Position numbers and translations under genes: made by a program
Notes under the pieces: generated by a model
What the model was told of the DNA's origin: nothing
The model's input: only the letters and a program-made list of their open reading frames with translations
Database searches by the model: none
Part shown: in pieces, positions 6,991 through 16,500 of the stretch
How positions within the stretch are numbered: the stretch's first letter is position 1
How the letters are laid out: each line of letters begins with the position of its first letter
IMG/VR virus record: IMGVR_UViG_3300001589_000147
Coordinates: 5 to 25,914 of that record
Source of the DNA: a virus
Direction: 5' to 3' (one strand)
Length of the DNA: 25,910 nucleotides

Positions 6991-9900
6991 TCAGAAAGAT
7001 GAAAGTGCTACTCGTTTCCATGTGTCTCCCTCAACACACACATAGAAGTGTGTGTTACTCCACGCAATATCTCCGGTGTTTCCAGTGTCCGAAGCAGATA
7101 CAGGAATATCAGGTCCGGTTCCACCAGAACCTTCGTCAGAACCGAGTCGGAATCTTCCCTTCGCATCAAAACTTGCTCTCTCTATACCATCAGTATCGAA
7201 AGACATCTTGTTTGTACTGTGTGTGTATTTGATCTGTCCTTCGTCTACGTCTCCAGCAGAGTTGTGGAATCTCACAGATCCTGTCTTGCTTCCGAGAGAT
7301 CGAACTTCAATTGCAGGATCTCCGGTTCCGTGACAAACAATCTTGGTGTTTGATCCGTACACATAAAGATCAGAGTCAACAGATGCATCTGGATCTGTAC
7401 AACTCGAACCAACGGCAAGTTTACCGGAGAATGATCCGGTTGCACCAAAACTAATTCCTATCAACGATGCTGTTATTCCGTGGGATCTAAAGGAACCCTT
7501 AACATCCAAAGATGCTCCGGGCGCATTTGTACCAATTCCAGCATCGCCATCCATGTATGCAATATCGGGTGCGTGATTTTCCCATTGCGAGAACGTGACA
7601 CCTTGGAATGTTGTACCAGAACTACCATCAGAAAGTAGTGCAGCAGATGCTCCAGCAGGCGCTCCTGTTGGTAGGGTATATCCGTCTGTTCCACTATTAG
7701 TTACTTCGATAGATATAGTCTTCATTGTTCCCCGAACATCCAAAGATGCTCCGGGAGCAGTCGTACCGATACCGATTCTGTGTGCTGCGGAAGCACCAGC
7801 AGAAACTCCAATCGTAAAGACTGGTTCGTTATCGTTTCCTGTTACGACTATACCTTCACCAGAAACTCCCTTAATTCGCATGAAGTTTTCTGTGGTGGAA
7901 TCTTCGTAGATATTAATCTGTGCGGTTATTCCATCGAGTCGAATTCCATTTGTCGAACCGCCACCAGAACCTCCGATGTGGAGTCTAGACTGTGGATCTG
8001 AATTATTGATTCCGAGGAATCCGCCAGTTCCGAGACGCATTCGCTCAGTTCCTGTTACATCTACTGTACTCTGAGAAGCAGCAAAGATAAGATCTTCACC
8101 GCTGTTTGGTCTGAGATCTCGGATCAGTGGTTTGAAATCATGATAACCATCGTCACCATCAGTATCGTAGATGAGAATGTCACCATCAGAAACTCCCGTG
8201 TCGTACACGTTTGTAAGTTCACCGGCAGTCAGTGCTACATCAAGTCCATTGATAAGCGATGCTTTTGCTGCTGATGTGAGTTTGATGATGTAGTTCACAA
8301 CACCATATGGTTGCATGTTGTTGTGACTGATACTTTCTCCTGTGTTATCAAGTGAAAGATCATCAAAGGATGCTGTGATTGATCCTGTGATTTGAATATT
8401 GCCAGTCCCATCAGTAGTTTGGAGATTTAGACTTCCCGAACCAAAGGTTGCATTACCGATGATCCCGATTTCACCGTGATCACCAAGTGCCGATCCACCC
8501 GGCCCAGAAAACAGGTCTGCAATTTGACTTGCTGTGTATGGGATCGGAAGTCCAGAGATAAATCTATAACCACTATTATCCGACCCATCCCATCGATTTA
8601 CCGGCCAACCACCAGAGTTCTGGTCGCAGTCTCCACATACACGATACCGGTCTGCGCCGGTAGTTGGATCTTTAGGTCGAGCAGTGAATACCTGATCATA
8701 TGGTTGCTGTGGGGCGTAAAATGAAGCGTCATCATTTCCTACTAATTGCGAAACCCCGACAACGTGAGTGTGCTGCGGAACCTTGAGTCCGGTTGAGTTT
8801 ACTACACCAGAACCAGCGATCGAAATATCACTGAGGTTGAATGCAAAATTAGGTTCGAAACCCAATGAAGAATCGGCAGAAATTGCATGAGTGTGAACTG
8901 GAAGTTCAGGAATAGTAAGTTGATGAACTTCCTCGCCGCCTTCTTGTCCCAATTTGTAATCATATAATGTATTATTTGATCCAGCATTTGTTCCGATGAT
9001 GGTCCTACCACGAAGATCTGGTTTTCTGAATTCGTTTGTTTCTTGTGCAGAAACGAAGAAAGATGCACCAATGTCATCACTTAATGGAATATTATTCGCA
9101 CTAATAATAGTTATCGTAGCGTGTTCAACACCTGTGCTGTCTGTGTCTACTAGTGCTGGAAATCTTAAGACTGGACTATCTGGTACTAGTACCGTTCCAC
9201 CCGCACCGGCGATTTGTTTTGTGAGATGATCAACTGTAACCGTCATTGTATTTGTGGATTCATCCCAATCAATAATTTGACCAGTGACAATTTGAGATTG
9301 TCCAAGTTCACCACCAATTGCATCATAGATGAATGTTGAGGTAACTCTACCACCTATAATCGAATATGCATTAAAATCTACATCAAAACCATCTCTTCTG
9401 TTTATTGTAAGTTTCTGTGTAAATCCGTATCGATTTCCGATGCGTGAATGAAGTTCGGGATATGATGTTGCAACTAAAGTTTCGCCGTCACACAAACTCC
9501 AACCATCTGGCACATCATTTTGTTCTCCTGCGTATGGTGCAATTACACCGGCAGGTTGAATACCTTCTAGACTTACTGTTGCTTCACCACCAATAAGTGT
9601 GCCGATATAATTTGTTACTAAACCTTTACCTTGCTCAGTTCTTGTGAGCATAGGTTTAATGACTGTACCACCGGCAGTCGGTGGTGCGTCGATCAATTTA
9701 CCGTTAGATGTATCTGATAGGAACCATACTAACTTTGTTTCGTCGTCAATTTCTGCCATTGCAGAAAGATCAATTTCACCCTGATATACAAGGGTAAACT
9801 GACTGGTGCTAAGTACCTTTTCAATCACACCAGATACTTCTGCGTTCACAGCAGAGTTTGCTTGTGCGCCGACAAAACCAGAAGTGGCAACATCCCAACG

Positions 9901-10005
9901 AACAACATCTCCAGCAACAAATCCGTGTGTTGCTTGGGTTATGTTATTCCGGATGGACTTTCCATCTGCGGATGCTGTTTGTAATTTGAATGCACTATAT
10001 GCCAC
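6991..10005 (-). CDS. Tail collar domain fibre (short tail fibre gp12-like)
   Basis: The protein is 1004 aa. Residues 25-135 carry one copy of the module found twice in the upstream fibre ('ATHGFVAGDVVRWD' to 'NYIGTLIGGE'). Residues 153-575 form a phage tail collar domain: 'VPDGWSLCDGETL', 'SYPELHSRIGNRYGF', 'FRKPDLRGRTIIGTN', then 'LTIPELPVHTHAIS' and a second HTH at about 413. It ends 'HNNMQPYGVVNYIIKL'. The HxH pairs recall the metal-binding histidines of T4 fibre tips. Residues 665-860 contain (I/L)GI-type LDVxG repeats, and the last 35 residues match a common fibre end ('HFYVCVEGDTWKRVALSSF'). The start is GTG at 10005: GGAG lies 10 bases upstream, an in-frame TAA lies just upstream, and no early ATG exists. 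Confidence 0.87.
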   Translation of the reverse strand: MAYSAFKLQTASADGKSIRNNITQATHGFVAGDVVRWDVATSGFVGAQANSAVNAEVSGVIEKVLSTSQFTLVYQGEIDLSAMAEIDDETKLVWFLSDTSNGKLIDAPPTAGGTVIKPMLTRTEQGKGLVTNYIGTLIGGEATVSLEGIQPAGVIAPYAGEQNDVPDGWSLCDGETLVATSYPELHSRIGNRYGFTQKLTINRRDGFDVDFNAYSIIGGRVTSTFIYDAIGGELGQSQIVTGQIIDWDESTNTMTVTVDHLTKQIAGAGGTVLVPDSPVLRFPALVDTDSTGVEHATITIISANNIPLSDDIGASFFVSAQETNEFRKPDLRGRTIIGTNAGSNNTLYDYKLGQEGGEEVHQLTIPELPVHTHAISADSSLGFEPNFAFNLSDISIAGSGVVNSTGLKVPQHTHVVGVSQLVGNDDASFYAPQQPYDQVFTARPKDPTTGADRYRVCGDCDQNSGGWPVNRWDGSDNSGYRFISGLPIPYTASQIADLFSGPGGSALGDHGEIGIIGNATFGSGSLNLQTTDGTGNIQITGSITASFDDLSLDNTGESISHNNMQPYGVVNYIIKLTSAAKASLINGLDVALTAGELTNVYDTGVSDGDILIYDTDGDDGYHDFKPLIRDLRPNSGEDLIFAASQSTVDVTGTERMRLGTGGFLGINNSDPQSRLHIGGSGGGSTNGIRLDGITAQINIYEDSTTENFMRIKGVSGEGIVVTGNDNEPVFTIGVSAGASAAHRIGIGTTAPGASLDVRGTMKTISIEVTNSGTDGYTLPTGAPAGASAALLSDGSSGTTFQGVTFSQWENHAPDIAYMDGDAGIGTNAPGASLDVKGSFRSHGITASLIGISFGATGSFSGKLAVGSSCTDPDASVDSDLYVYGSNTKIVCHGTGDPAIEVRSLGSKTGSVRFHNSAGDVDEGQIKYTHSTNKMSFDTDGIERASFDAKGRFRLGSDEGSGGTGPDIPVSASDTGNTGDIAWSNTHFYVCVEGDTWKRVALSSF
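7501..7755 (-). repeat. 21-bp direct repeat (7501-7521 and 7735-7755) in the collar fibre gene
   Basis: Two identical 21-base copies are 234 bp apart, exactly 78 codons, and encode the same Pro-Gly-Ala-Ser-Leu-Asp-Val stretch. They lie in 'GIGTTAPGASLDVRG' and 'GIGTNAPGASLDVKG'. A diverged relative, 'LGINNSDPQSRLHIGG', lies further upstream in the gene. Confidence 0.85.
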
Positions 10006-10027
10006 TTGGTATTATCTCCGTGTTATA

Positions 10028-13000
10028 CTATTTAGTAATATTATTCTTGAGTTCTGAGTCTGCATCGAAACCTTTGATAAGGTTATCTGATCCCCCAAGC
10101 GAACCGACATAAACACTTCGTTTGCCGGTAGAGTTGTTCGAAAAGAATCCCTTATCGGATCCACCAGCATGACTCTGACTCACTAGTCCAAGTTGCATGT
10201 TTGGTTTTGCTCGCATGGTTGTGGGGAAGAAAATTGTAAATCCTGTGCTATCAGAACCTGCAATGATTTCTACATTTCCGGCCATGTCTAGATCTCTCCA
10301 GTAGTACCGTTGACATGATTCAAGATCTGACTCTACATCTGGATTTTGGAATGTAGTTGCTTGCTGTCCGTGTTCTACTTGAACCTGAGCGAGTGACAGA
10401 ATACCATCATAGGTCAGTCCGGCAGCAAATCCAGCAAGAGTTGCACCCATAGCGGTGGTAAACGATTCATTGTTGTCCTCGGAGTGAGTAATGTATCTAA
10501 GATCCAAGAATGATGTGTCACCAATACTAGTTCCTACCAAGAATGCCGGTAAGGATACTGTGTGTGTAAACTTGTTCCATTCTGTACCAAGTCCAATATC
10601 TTCCACATGAACAGTGTTTCCTTCTGCGGTATTACCAAGTGCTTGGTAGTCTTGAACAACTGCAACTCGAACATTTCCATTTTTGGTTCCCTTTGCCCAA
10701 TAACTAAGGGTTACGTCTTTGTTCGCAAATCTACGGACGTTTTCAATTCTTTGTCCTACAGAAACAGTAGATTTATTTTCATTTCCAGAATTGGCATCAA
10801 TATATCCTTGGAAGTTCAAGTAATGCTTAGGGTATCCGGGGATTGTTGTTTGTGCATCCACGAATGTTCCCTGAGAAATTCCACCAATAATATTGGAAGC
10901 AGATCCCGATGATGTTAAATCTGGAATTACTTCTGCATTGAATCTATCTGCTGCAAACACATCATACTTAGATCCATCCGTTTGGAAGGTGTCCGAAAGA
11001 GTTACAGTTCTAACTCCAGTTGCGTTTGAGATAAAGTGTCCAGACTGAGGGCCGTTGCCGCTGAGGGGACTACCAGCAGTGGTGATACCAGTTACTCTTT
11101 GCCAATTATCAAAGTTACTATTGATGATTAGGTTTCTTCCCTGCTTACCAACAACAGGAGGAACCACTAAACCACCGTCTTCGATAAAGTATCCGAGGAC
11201 TTCGACTTGCACAGAAAAGGATTCTGTGTGAGATGGAATTCCCTGAACTAAAGCATGTGGTTTTCCAAGAGAAACTGCTATCTGTCCATTTGGATTTGAA
11301 TTTTCAATTGGAACGATCTTTGTAAAGTTATTGGTATCAGCGTTAAAACTTGCCATCCCTGCATCTCTAGTAGATTGGGTGGCGATATTTTCAGTAGTTT
11401 CAAAATTGATTGGGAAGTTCGCATTTGGAACACCAGCATAAACTTCTTCAAACCTACCAATACCTCTTCGCTTTATGTAAATCTTCACCATCATATGCGT
11501 GGCATTGTCGGGTGGTGTTATCTTTGTGAAGTAGTCATTGATGCTTGTCCAGGCGCCTGTGTTATTTGTATAATTATACTCAACATTATGTGGTTGTGAG
11601 GTATTATCAGAAGATTCAGTCGATTGACTAAAGAATATTCTGAACTTTTCATATGTCGAGATTTCAGGATCATACGGAGACGGATTTGTTCCTGATGCTA
11701 AGAATGGCAAGGGAGCAGTTGATCTTGCTTGCTTGAACATCAGTTTAGTTACTTTTTGTCCATCGGTTGGGGAGAACGTCTTACCTGTTAATGAAGTAGT
11801 TTCTTCTGAGTCTCCGTCGCCAGTAGGTGGAGCAACATTTGTAGTAATTTTTCTACCAACATACGACAGAACCAGTCCTCTTGTTGGACTCGTTGCAATG
11901 AACATTGGTTTCTTGACCATGTTAATAGTTCGTGGATATTCTAATCCAAGACTACTGATCGGCGCACCTGAACTGTTTGGTGTTAAGAAGTATACTCTTC
12001 CCGTGTTATATGTGTACGGTCCGTCCTGAAGATCTACCCAACCTGAGTTTGTAAGATAGAATGCATCTGATGATCCAGAAGCAGGAGTTACAATTTCACT
12101 AATGATTCCCTGTGACTCTGCATCATATTCACTATTTGCTTGTGCTTTAACATAGACACCAAACGGTTGTGCTGGATTTGTTATACCAGTTTCAAACCTC
12201 ATAACATCACCAACGGTATATCCGTGGTTCTCCTGATTAACAAGAAGTCTATTTCCCTGTGAAACCACACCAGTTTCAATTGACTCTGCAATTTCTCCGC
12301 CGATATAACTAACAACGAATCCAGTGTCTCCTGTCACACCAATCATCATTGGTTTTCTTACGAAACCAACTTGCGAATCTACGGGAGAATTTTGAGAAAG
12401 CATACCAGTCGTTCCAGACGAGAGGAAGTAGGCCCTTCCAATCTCCAAGGTAAATCCTGCGGGGACATTATCAATTATGGTGTCCCACCTAGAACTCTTA
12501 ACCTCACCTTGGAACGTAATGTCGAATGTTTTGTCATTGATGACTTCGGATACAATACCGATTGCTTCTGCACTTTCTTTACTACCGGCAAATGCTCCGG
12601 TGAAACCTTCACCGTGAGGTCTGACTGGCATACCAAAAGAAAGTCCATGTGCCGTATCTGTCGTTACTCTCTTCTTGTTAACACCGTGGAAGAAACTAGT
12701 GTGTCCCTCTTCGTCAATTTCTGCTACATCAATTGGTGTTGATAAAGTTGTATTATCATAACGGAGAGTTACGCTTCTGTGATTCCTAGTTATTCCACGC
12801 TGACCGTTTGTGAATCCGGGAGGAGCAGTAAATCCAAAAATGAGAACTTCACATGACTCACCACCACCAAAGTGTAGATTGCCTGCGGTTCCTGTTACTA
12901 ATCCTCTACCGTCACCAAATTCTATATTTTCGTTTGTAGTCCACGCACCAGTGTGTCCACATACACCAATTTGGTGTGGTTTCCATAACCAACCGGCACT

Positions 13001-13402
13001 AGGACCGTCTGAACGAGCGATGATAATACCACCACCACCCGCTGCAAGAATTTGTGAATCTGCACTTAATCCTTGTGTTCCGTCTTCGTAGGTTCCACCT
13101 AGTACAAGGTTGTAATCAGCAACAGTAACATTCGTAGAATGAACAGTTGTCATTTGACCTAAGATGGTAATATCAGAACCAAAGGTAACACCCTTCTGAA
13201 CAAACCCGGAGTGTTCTATGGCAAGATTTCCGTTTGCATCAGTGGACACAGAGATACCGTCACCAGAAACTCCAGTATAAACTTTGAGTCTGTTTAGTTT
13301 ATCAATAATGTCTTCGTTAGTAATACGTCTCCACTCTTGGAAGGTATCACCTAAAGAAACGTCTGCAATTTCATATGTGTTAAACTGTGGTCCGGTAGAC
13401 AT
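10028..13402 (-). CDS. Tail fibre-like protein with duplicated beta module and C-terminal carbohydrate-binding-like domain
   Basis: The protein is 1124 aa. Residues 1-60 begin 'TYEIADVSLGDTFQEWRRIT', a likely docking segment. Residues 67-105 hold a fibre strand unit, 'DITILGQMTTVHSTNVTVAD', common in marine phage fibres. Two copies of a module (12294-12655 and 11845-12235) follow, each running from an HG(L/Y)..G motif to SY(I/V)G. From about residue 754, 'GRNLIINSNFDNWQRVT' opens a carbohydrate-binding-like jelly-roll. It includes 'QRIENVRRFANKDVTLSYWA', an 'LAQVQVEHGQQATTFQNPD' strand, and closes at CQRYY near 1030. This layout is typical of fibres that touch host glycans. The start is ATG 13402 behind GAGGA. 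Confidence 0.83.
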   Translation of the reverse strand: MSTGPQFNTYEIADVSLGDTFQEWRRITNEDIIDKLNRLKVYTGVSGDGISVSTDANGNLAIEHSGFVQKGVTFGSDITILGQMTTVHSTNVTVADYNLVLGGTYEDGTQGLSADSQILAAGGGGIIIARSDGPSAGWLWKPHQIGVCGHTGAWTTNENIEFGDGRGLVTGTAGNLHFGGGESCEVLIFGFTAPPGFTNGQRGITRNHRSVTLRYDNTTLSTPIDVAEIDEEGHTSFFHGVNKKRVTTDTAHGLSFGMPVRPHGEGFTGAFAGSKESAEAIGIVSEVINDKTFDITFQGEVKSSRWDTIIDNVPAGFTLEIGRAYFLSSGTTGMLSQNSPVDSQVGFVRKPMMIGVTGDTGFVVSYIGGEIAESIETGVVSQGNRLLVNQENHGYTVGDVMRFETGITNPAQPFGVYVKAQANSEYDAESQGIISEIVTPASGSSDAFYLTNSGWVDLQDGPYTYNTGRVYFLTPNSSGAPISSLGLEYPRTINMVKKPMFIATSPTRGLVLSYVGRKITTNVAPPTGDGDSEETTSLTGKTFSPTDGQKVTKLMFKQARSTAPLPFLASGTNPSPYDPEISTYEKFRIFFSQSTESSDNTSQPHNVEYNYTNNTGAWTSINDYFTKITPPDNATHMMVKIYIKRRGIGRFEEVYAGVPNANFPINFETTENIATQSTRDAGMASFNADTNNFTKIVPIENSNPNGQIAVSLGKPHALVQGIPSHTESFSVQVEVLGYFIEDGGLVVPPVVGKQGRNLIINSNFDNWQRVTGITTAGSPLSGNGPQSGHFISNATGVRTVTLSDTFQTDGSKYDVFAADRFNAEVIPDLTSSGSASNIIGGISQGTFVDAQTTIPGYPKHYLNFQGYIDANSGNENKSTVSVGQRIENVRRFANKDVTLSYWAKGTKNGNVRVAVVQDYQALGNTAEGNTVHVEDIGLGTEWNKFTHTVSLPAFLVGTSIGDTSFLDLRYITHSEDNNESFTTAMGATLAGFAAGLTYDGILSLAQVQVEHGQQATTFQNPDVESDLESCQRYYWRDLDMAGNVEIIAGSDSTGFTIFFPTTMRAKPNMQLGLVSQSHAGGSDKGFFSNNSTGKRSVYVGSLGGSDNLIKGFDADSELKNNITK

Positions 13403-13405
13403 TTA

Positions 13406-13594
13406 TTATTTTTCCTCTTTGATTAGATCACAGATCATTGTCTTAAGATTTTCTATCTCTTGCCTTAGATTATGTATGTCTTTTTTTTGACCTCTTTTTT
13501 CGAGATCTTCTTTTAGTTTTACATTATTTACCATAATCAAAGCGCCCGTTTCTAGATCTCGTTCATAATTTTTATTATCAGTTTTCGCTCTCAT
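13406..13594 (-). CDS. Small coiled-coil protein
   Basis: This 62-aa gene starts at an ATGA overlap with the preceding stop and ends 3 bases before the next ATG. Residues 25-62, from 'LKEDLEKRGQKKDIHNLRQE' onward, show leucine/isoleucine spacing every 3-4 residues among charged residues, typical of a parallel coiled coil. There is one cysteine and no signal peptide or membrane segment. The tight coupling with two structural genes suggests a virion or assembly role, such as a trimerisation helix or fibre chaperone. That is inference, and no family was recognised. Confidence 0.75.
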   Translation of the reverse strand: MRAKTDNKNYERDLETGALIMVNNVKLKEDLEKRGQKKDIHNLRQEIENLKTMICDLIKEEK

Positions 13595-16500
13595 ATCATT
13601 GCTACCACTCTAAGGTCTTTAATTTGCGGGACATTACTAGTATTGTCAGAAAACATTAATACCTTAACTTGTAATGTGGTGTATTGTCCAATTTTATCTT
13701 GAGCGTTATCACCAACTTTAAAACTAGTTTCTGTAAACTCGAATGGGTTCTCTGTTTCCTGCACAGGTGTCAATTCTTGTAGTCTATAAAAATCAGATTC
13801 TTCAATTTCTTGATAGGTAGAAGGTGGAAGAGTTCTACAGTAAACTTCAATTGAAGTTCCAGTTGGTTTGTTGATATCAAGGAAGACGCGAAGATCGTCT
13901 CCAACCTCTTGCAGTTTTATGCAACGTGTTAGATACCTAGCGGCCGCGTTATCAACGGCAGGACTTTGATAATTTGGATCACCAGCACCAGAATTGTTTA
14001 TCACGTTTTCTACTGTAATAACAGAAAGATTCTTCGTGTCGAGAACCGCACTTATTGTAGTAGAAGATGGATTTGTAAATTCAACAACATGTGTAGTTTT
14101 TTCCTGTTCGGAAGGATTAGATGAAATTAACTGACTCGGTGAGAACTGATAATTTTCATTTTGTGGTAACTGGAATGTGGTTTGTGAGGTCCCAAAAGTT
14201 AATTTATGAACTATCGATGTTGTTGGTAAGATTAATTCATTTGATAGAATCTTAACAAGGTTTACATCCGTAGATACTCCGGGATCTGTCAGATTAATCT
14301 GTAAGTTCCCGGGCGCAGCAGTAAACAAGCACCTGTTAATTTCACACATAAATATCGTTGCAGTTTCTTCTTCTGCCACATTTGTGTTTTGTGGTAGGAA
14401 CACACTACCCATTTGAGGATCTCTAGTTATTACATTTCCAGTTAAAGAATCTTCTAGTCCAATATTTCCTGTATACAGTTTGTAATCATCTGTATTAGAA
14501 ATGACACTCAACGAGTAGTTTCCGGGTTGTAGATATACCGGAGAAGAAAATTGGAACTTGGTTGCTGTTGGAATATCTGTATTGGCATTGACTTCGCTCG
14601 GATACACCGTAACCTCAGAGAAAGGTATGATCGAAGATGCAGATGGATATCCACTAACAGTTGGTCGAATCTGTATAGTGACTGGAAGTGTTTCAGATTT
14701 AGATGCAAAGTAAAGATTTACATGATCTAAAAATGTACCATTAGAGTGTATATTAGAGGATACGGTAAAGATCTGTGAGAGTGGATCTACCCACTGTGTT
14801 TCCAATGAAAGATTTAAAGAATCTTCTCTAGTATAAACATCCCGAACAATTTTCTCACTAGTTACTGTTTGTCTTCGAAGAACTATAGGACGAGTAGCAC
14901 TAAAGGTGGTATCAGTGGTGTTCTGAACACCTTGTGCATAGTAGATACCCTCGGCAGAAGTTTCTGCATCTGCCGCCGTATTAGTAGACGAATCTGTTAG
15001 TCTAAAGACTTTTTCGCCGGTAAGATATTTCTTTGGGGGAATTGAAAATTTAAGATTTGTAATCTTACCAAATGAATCCGTTGTGATGTCACCACCAAGA
15101 GACCCTTCATTTGGTGTACAGAATTGACTGACATCATCACCATCAAAGAAAGGAACGACTTTCGTATTTGGTTTTAGATTCTCTGCTTTAATCGTTATAG
15201 TTTGAGATCTAATGAAAGGAACAACACTAACATCAATAATCTTGTCATTTACTTTCTTCTTCAGAGTATCAGGAACATTCCCTAGTCTGATGTTAAGTCT
15301 GGACTTTCTTTGTTCGATGGTACTTGCAATGTTTGATACAGAAGATACGTTTTTCTCAATCCTAGATGCAATGAATATATCAGAGTTTTGAATTCTTGCT
15401 TGCTCTAAGAATCTTTCACCGACAACATTAACTAGATTGTCGTCTATGCTTTCAACTCCAGACCAAATACTAGACCATTCGTTCCACTGAGTTCCGAATC
15501 CTCTATTGTCATTGAAGTTATTGACTTTCCAGTTGTCGTTTGAACCAAGATCGTTAATTTTCACCACTGGACGAACTGAAGTAGAGAACCATTGATCCGA
15601 TGGCGGATCGAGTTCTAAACGACCAATCCAGTTGATTAAATCGAACGGATTAACTGAAACAAAACCATTACTTAGAGTTTGTGAAATTAGTGGTTGGGTT
15701 CCTGTAATCTTAGAGTGAACAAGACCGTCCGAAGAAATTTGCAAATTGTCACCAAGTATTAATGAACTTGTATCTAGAGTGTGACTAGTTTCGTTGAATG
15801 GTGGTCTTAGAATTGAATTTTCATAATCAACAGAACATGCATAATTTGAATTTGATACATCTCCTAATCCATGTCCTGCAAAAGTATCGACAACTATACC
15901 GACTTTACTTCCGATTTCACTACTATTACTCTTTTCAATATCCATCGCTTCAATTTCATTTTCGATAAGAGATAGTTTTGTATAAAGTTCAAGATCATCA
16001 ACTCTCTTCTCAACCCTACCAATGTCTGCCATGGTGTATCGGTTATTTTCGATATACTTAACCGCAACATCCGATGCATTGTGTGTATATGGTGGCAGTG
16101 CAATAGTATACAATGTCATAGAGTCAGGTCTGTCTGCTGGCGCCACTGGTTTGAGATCTGGAACTCCCTCGATAACATCAAAGTTTATGTCATCACCAAA
16201 CGACTGTCTCGCAACAATCTTATCAATTCTAGACTGATAATATGTGTGGGACTCTTCTATGCTAATGATATTGTCTGTCGGGATTACATGGCCCGAAATT
16301 TCATCTCCTATGGGACCACTGTGTCTGAAGTCTATACAACTTGCCAGTGAAGTTGTCTTACCTAAACTTGGACTTGCAAACAATGGAATATTATCATAAG
16401 TTATTCCAGCGTAAGATTCAACTGTAAATGGTCCAATTGATCCACTATGCTGAAAGTAGTCATATGTTATTCCAAACGGTTCATTTAGTATAGATGATTG

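Noticed and set aside
461-13402. Scattered TGPTG/TGATG motifs as collagen-like repeats
   Set aside because: They are not in tandem Gly-X-Y order over any real length and are better explained as turns in Gly/Thr-rich fibre proteins.
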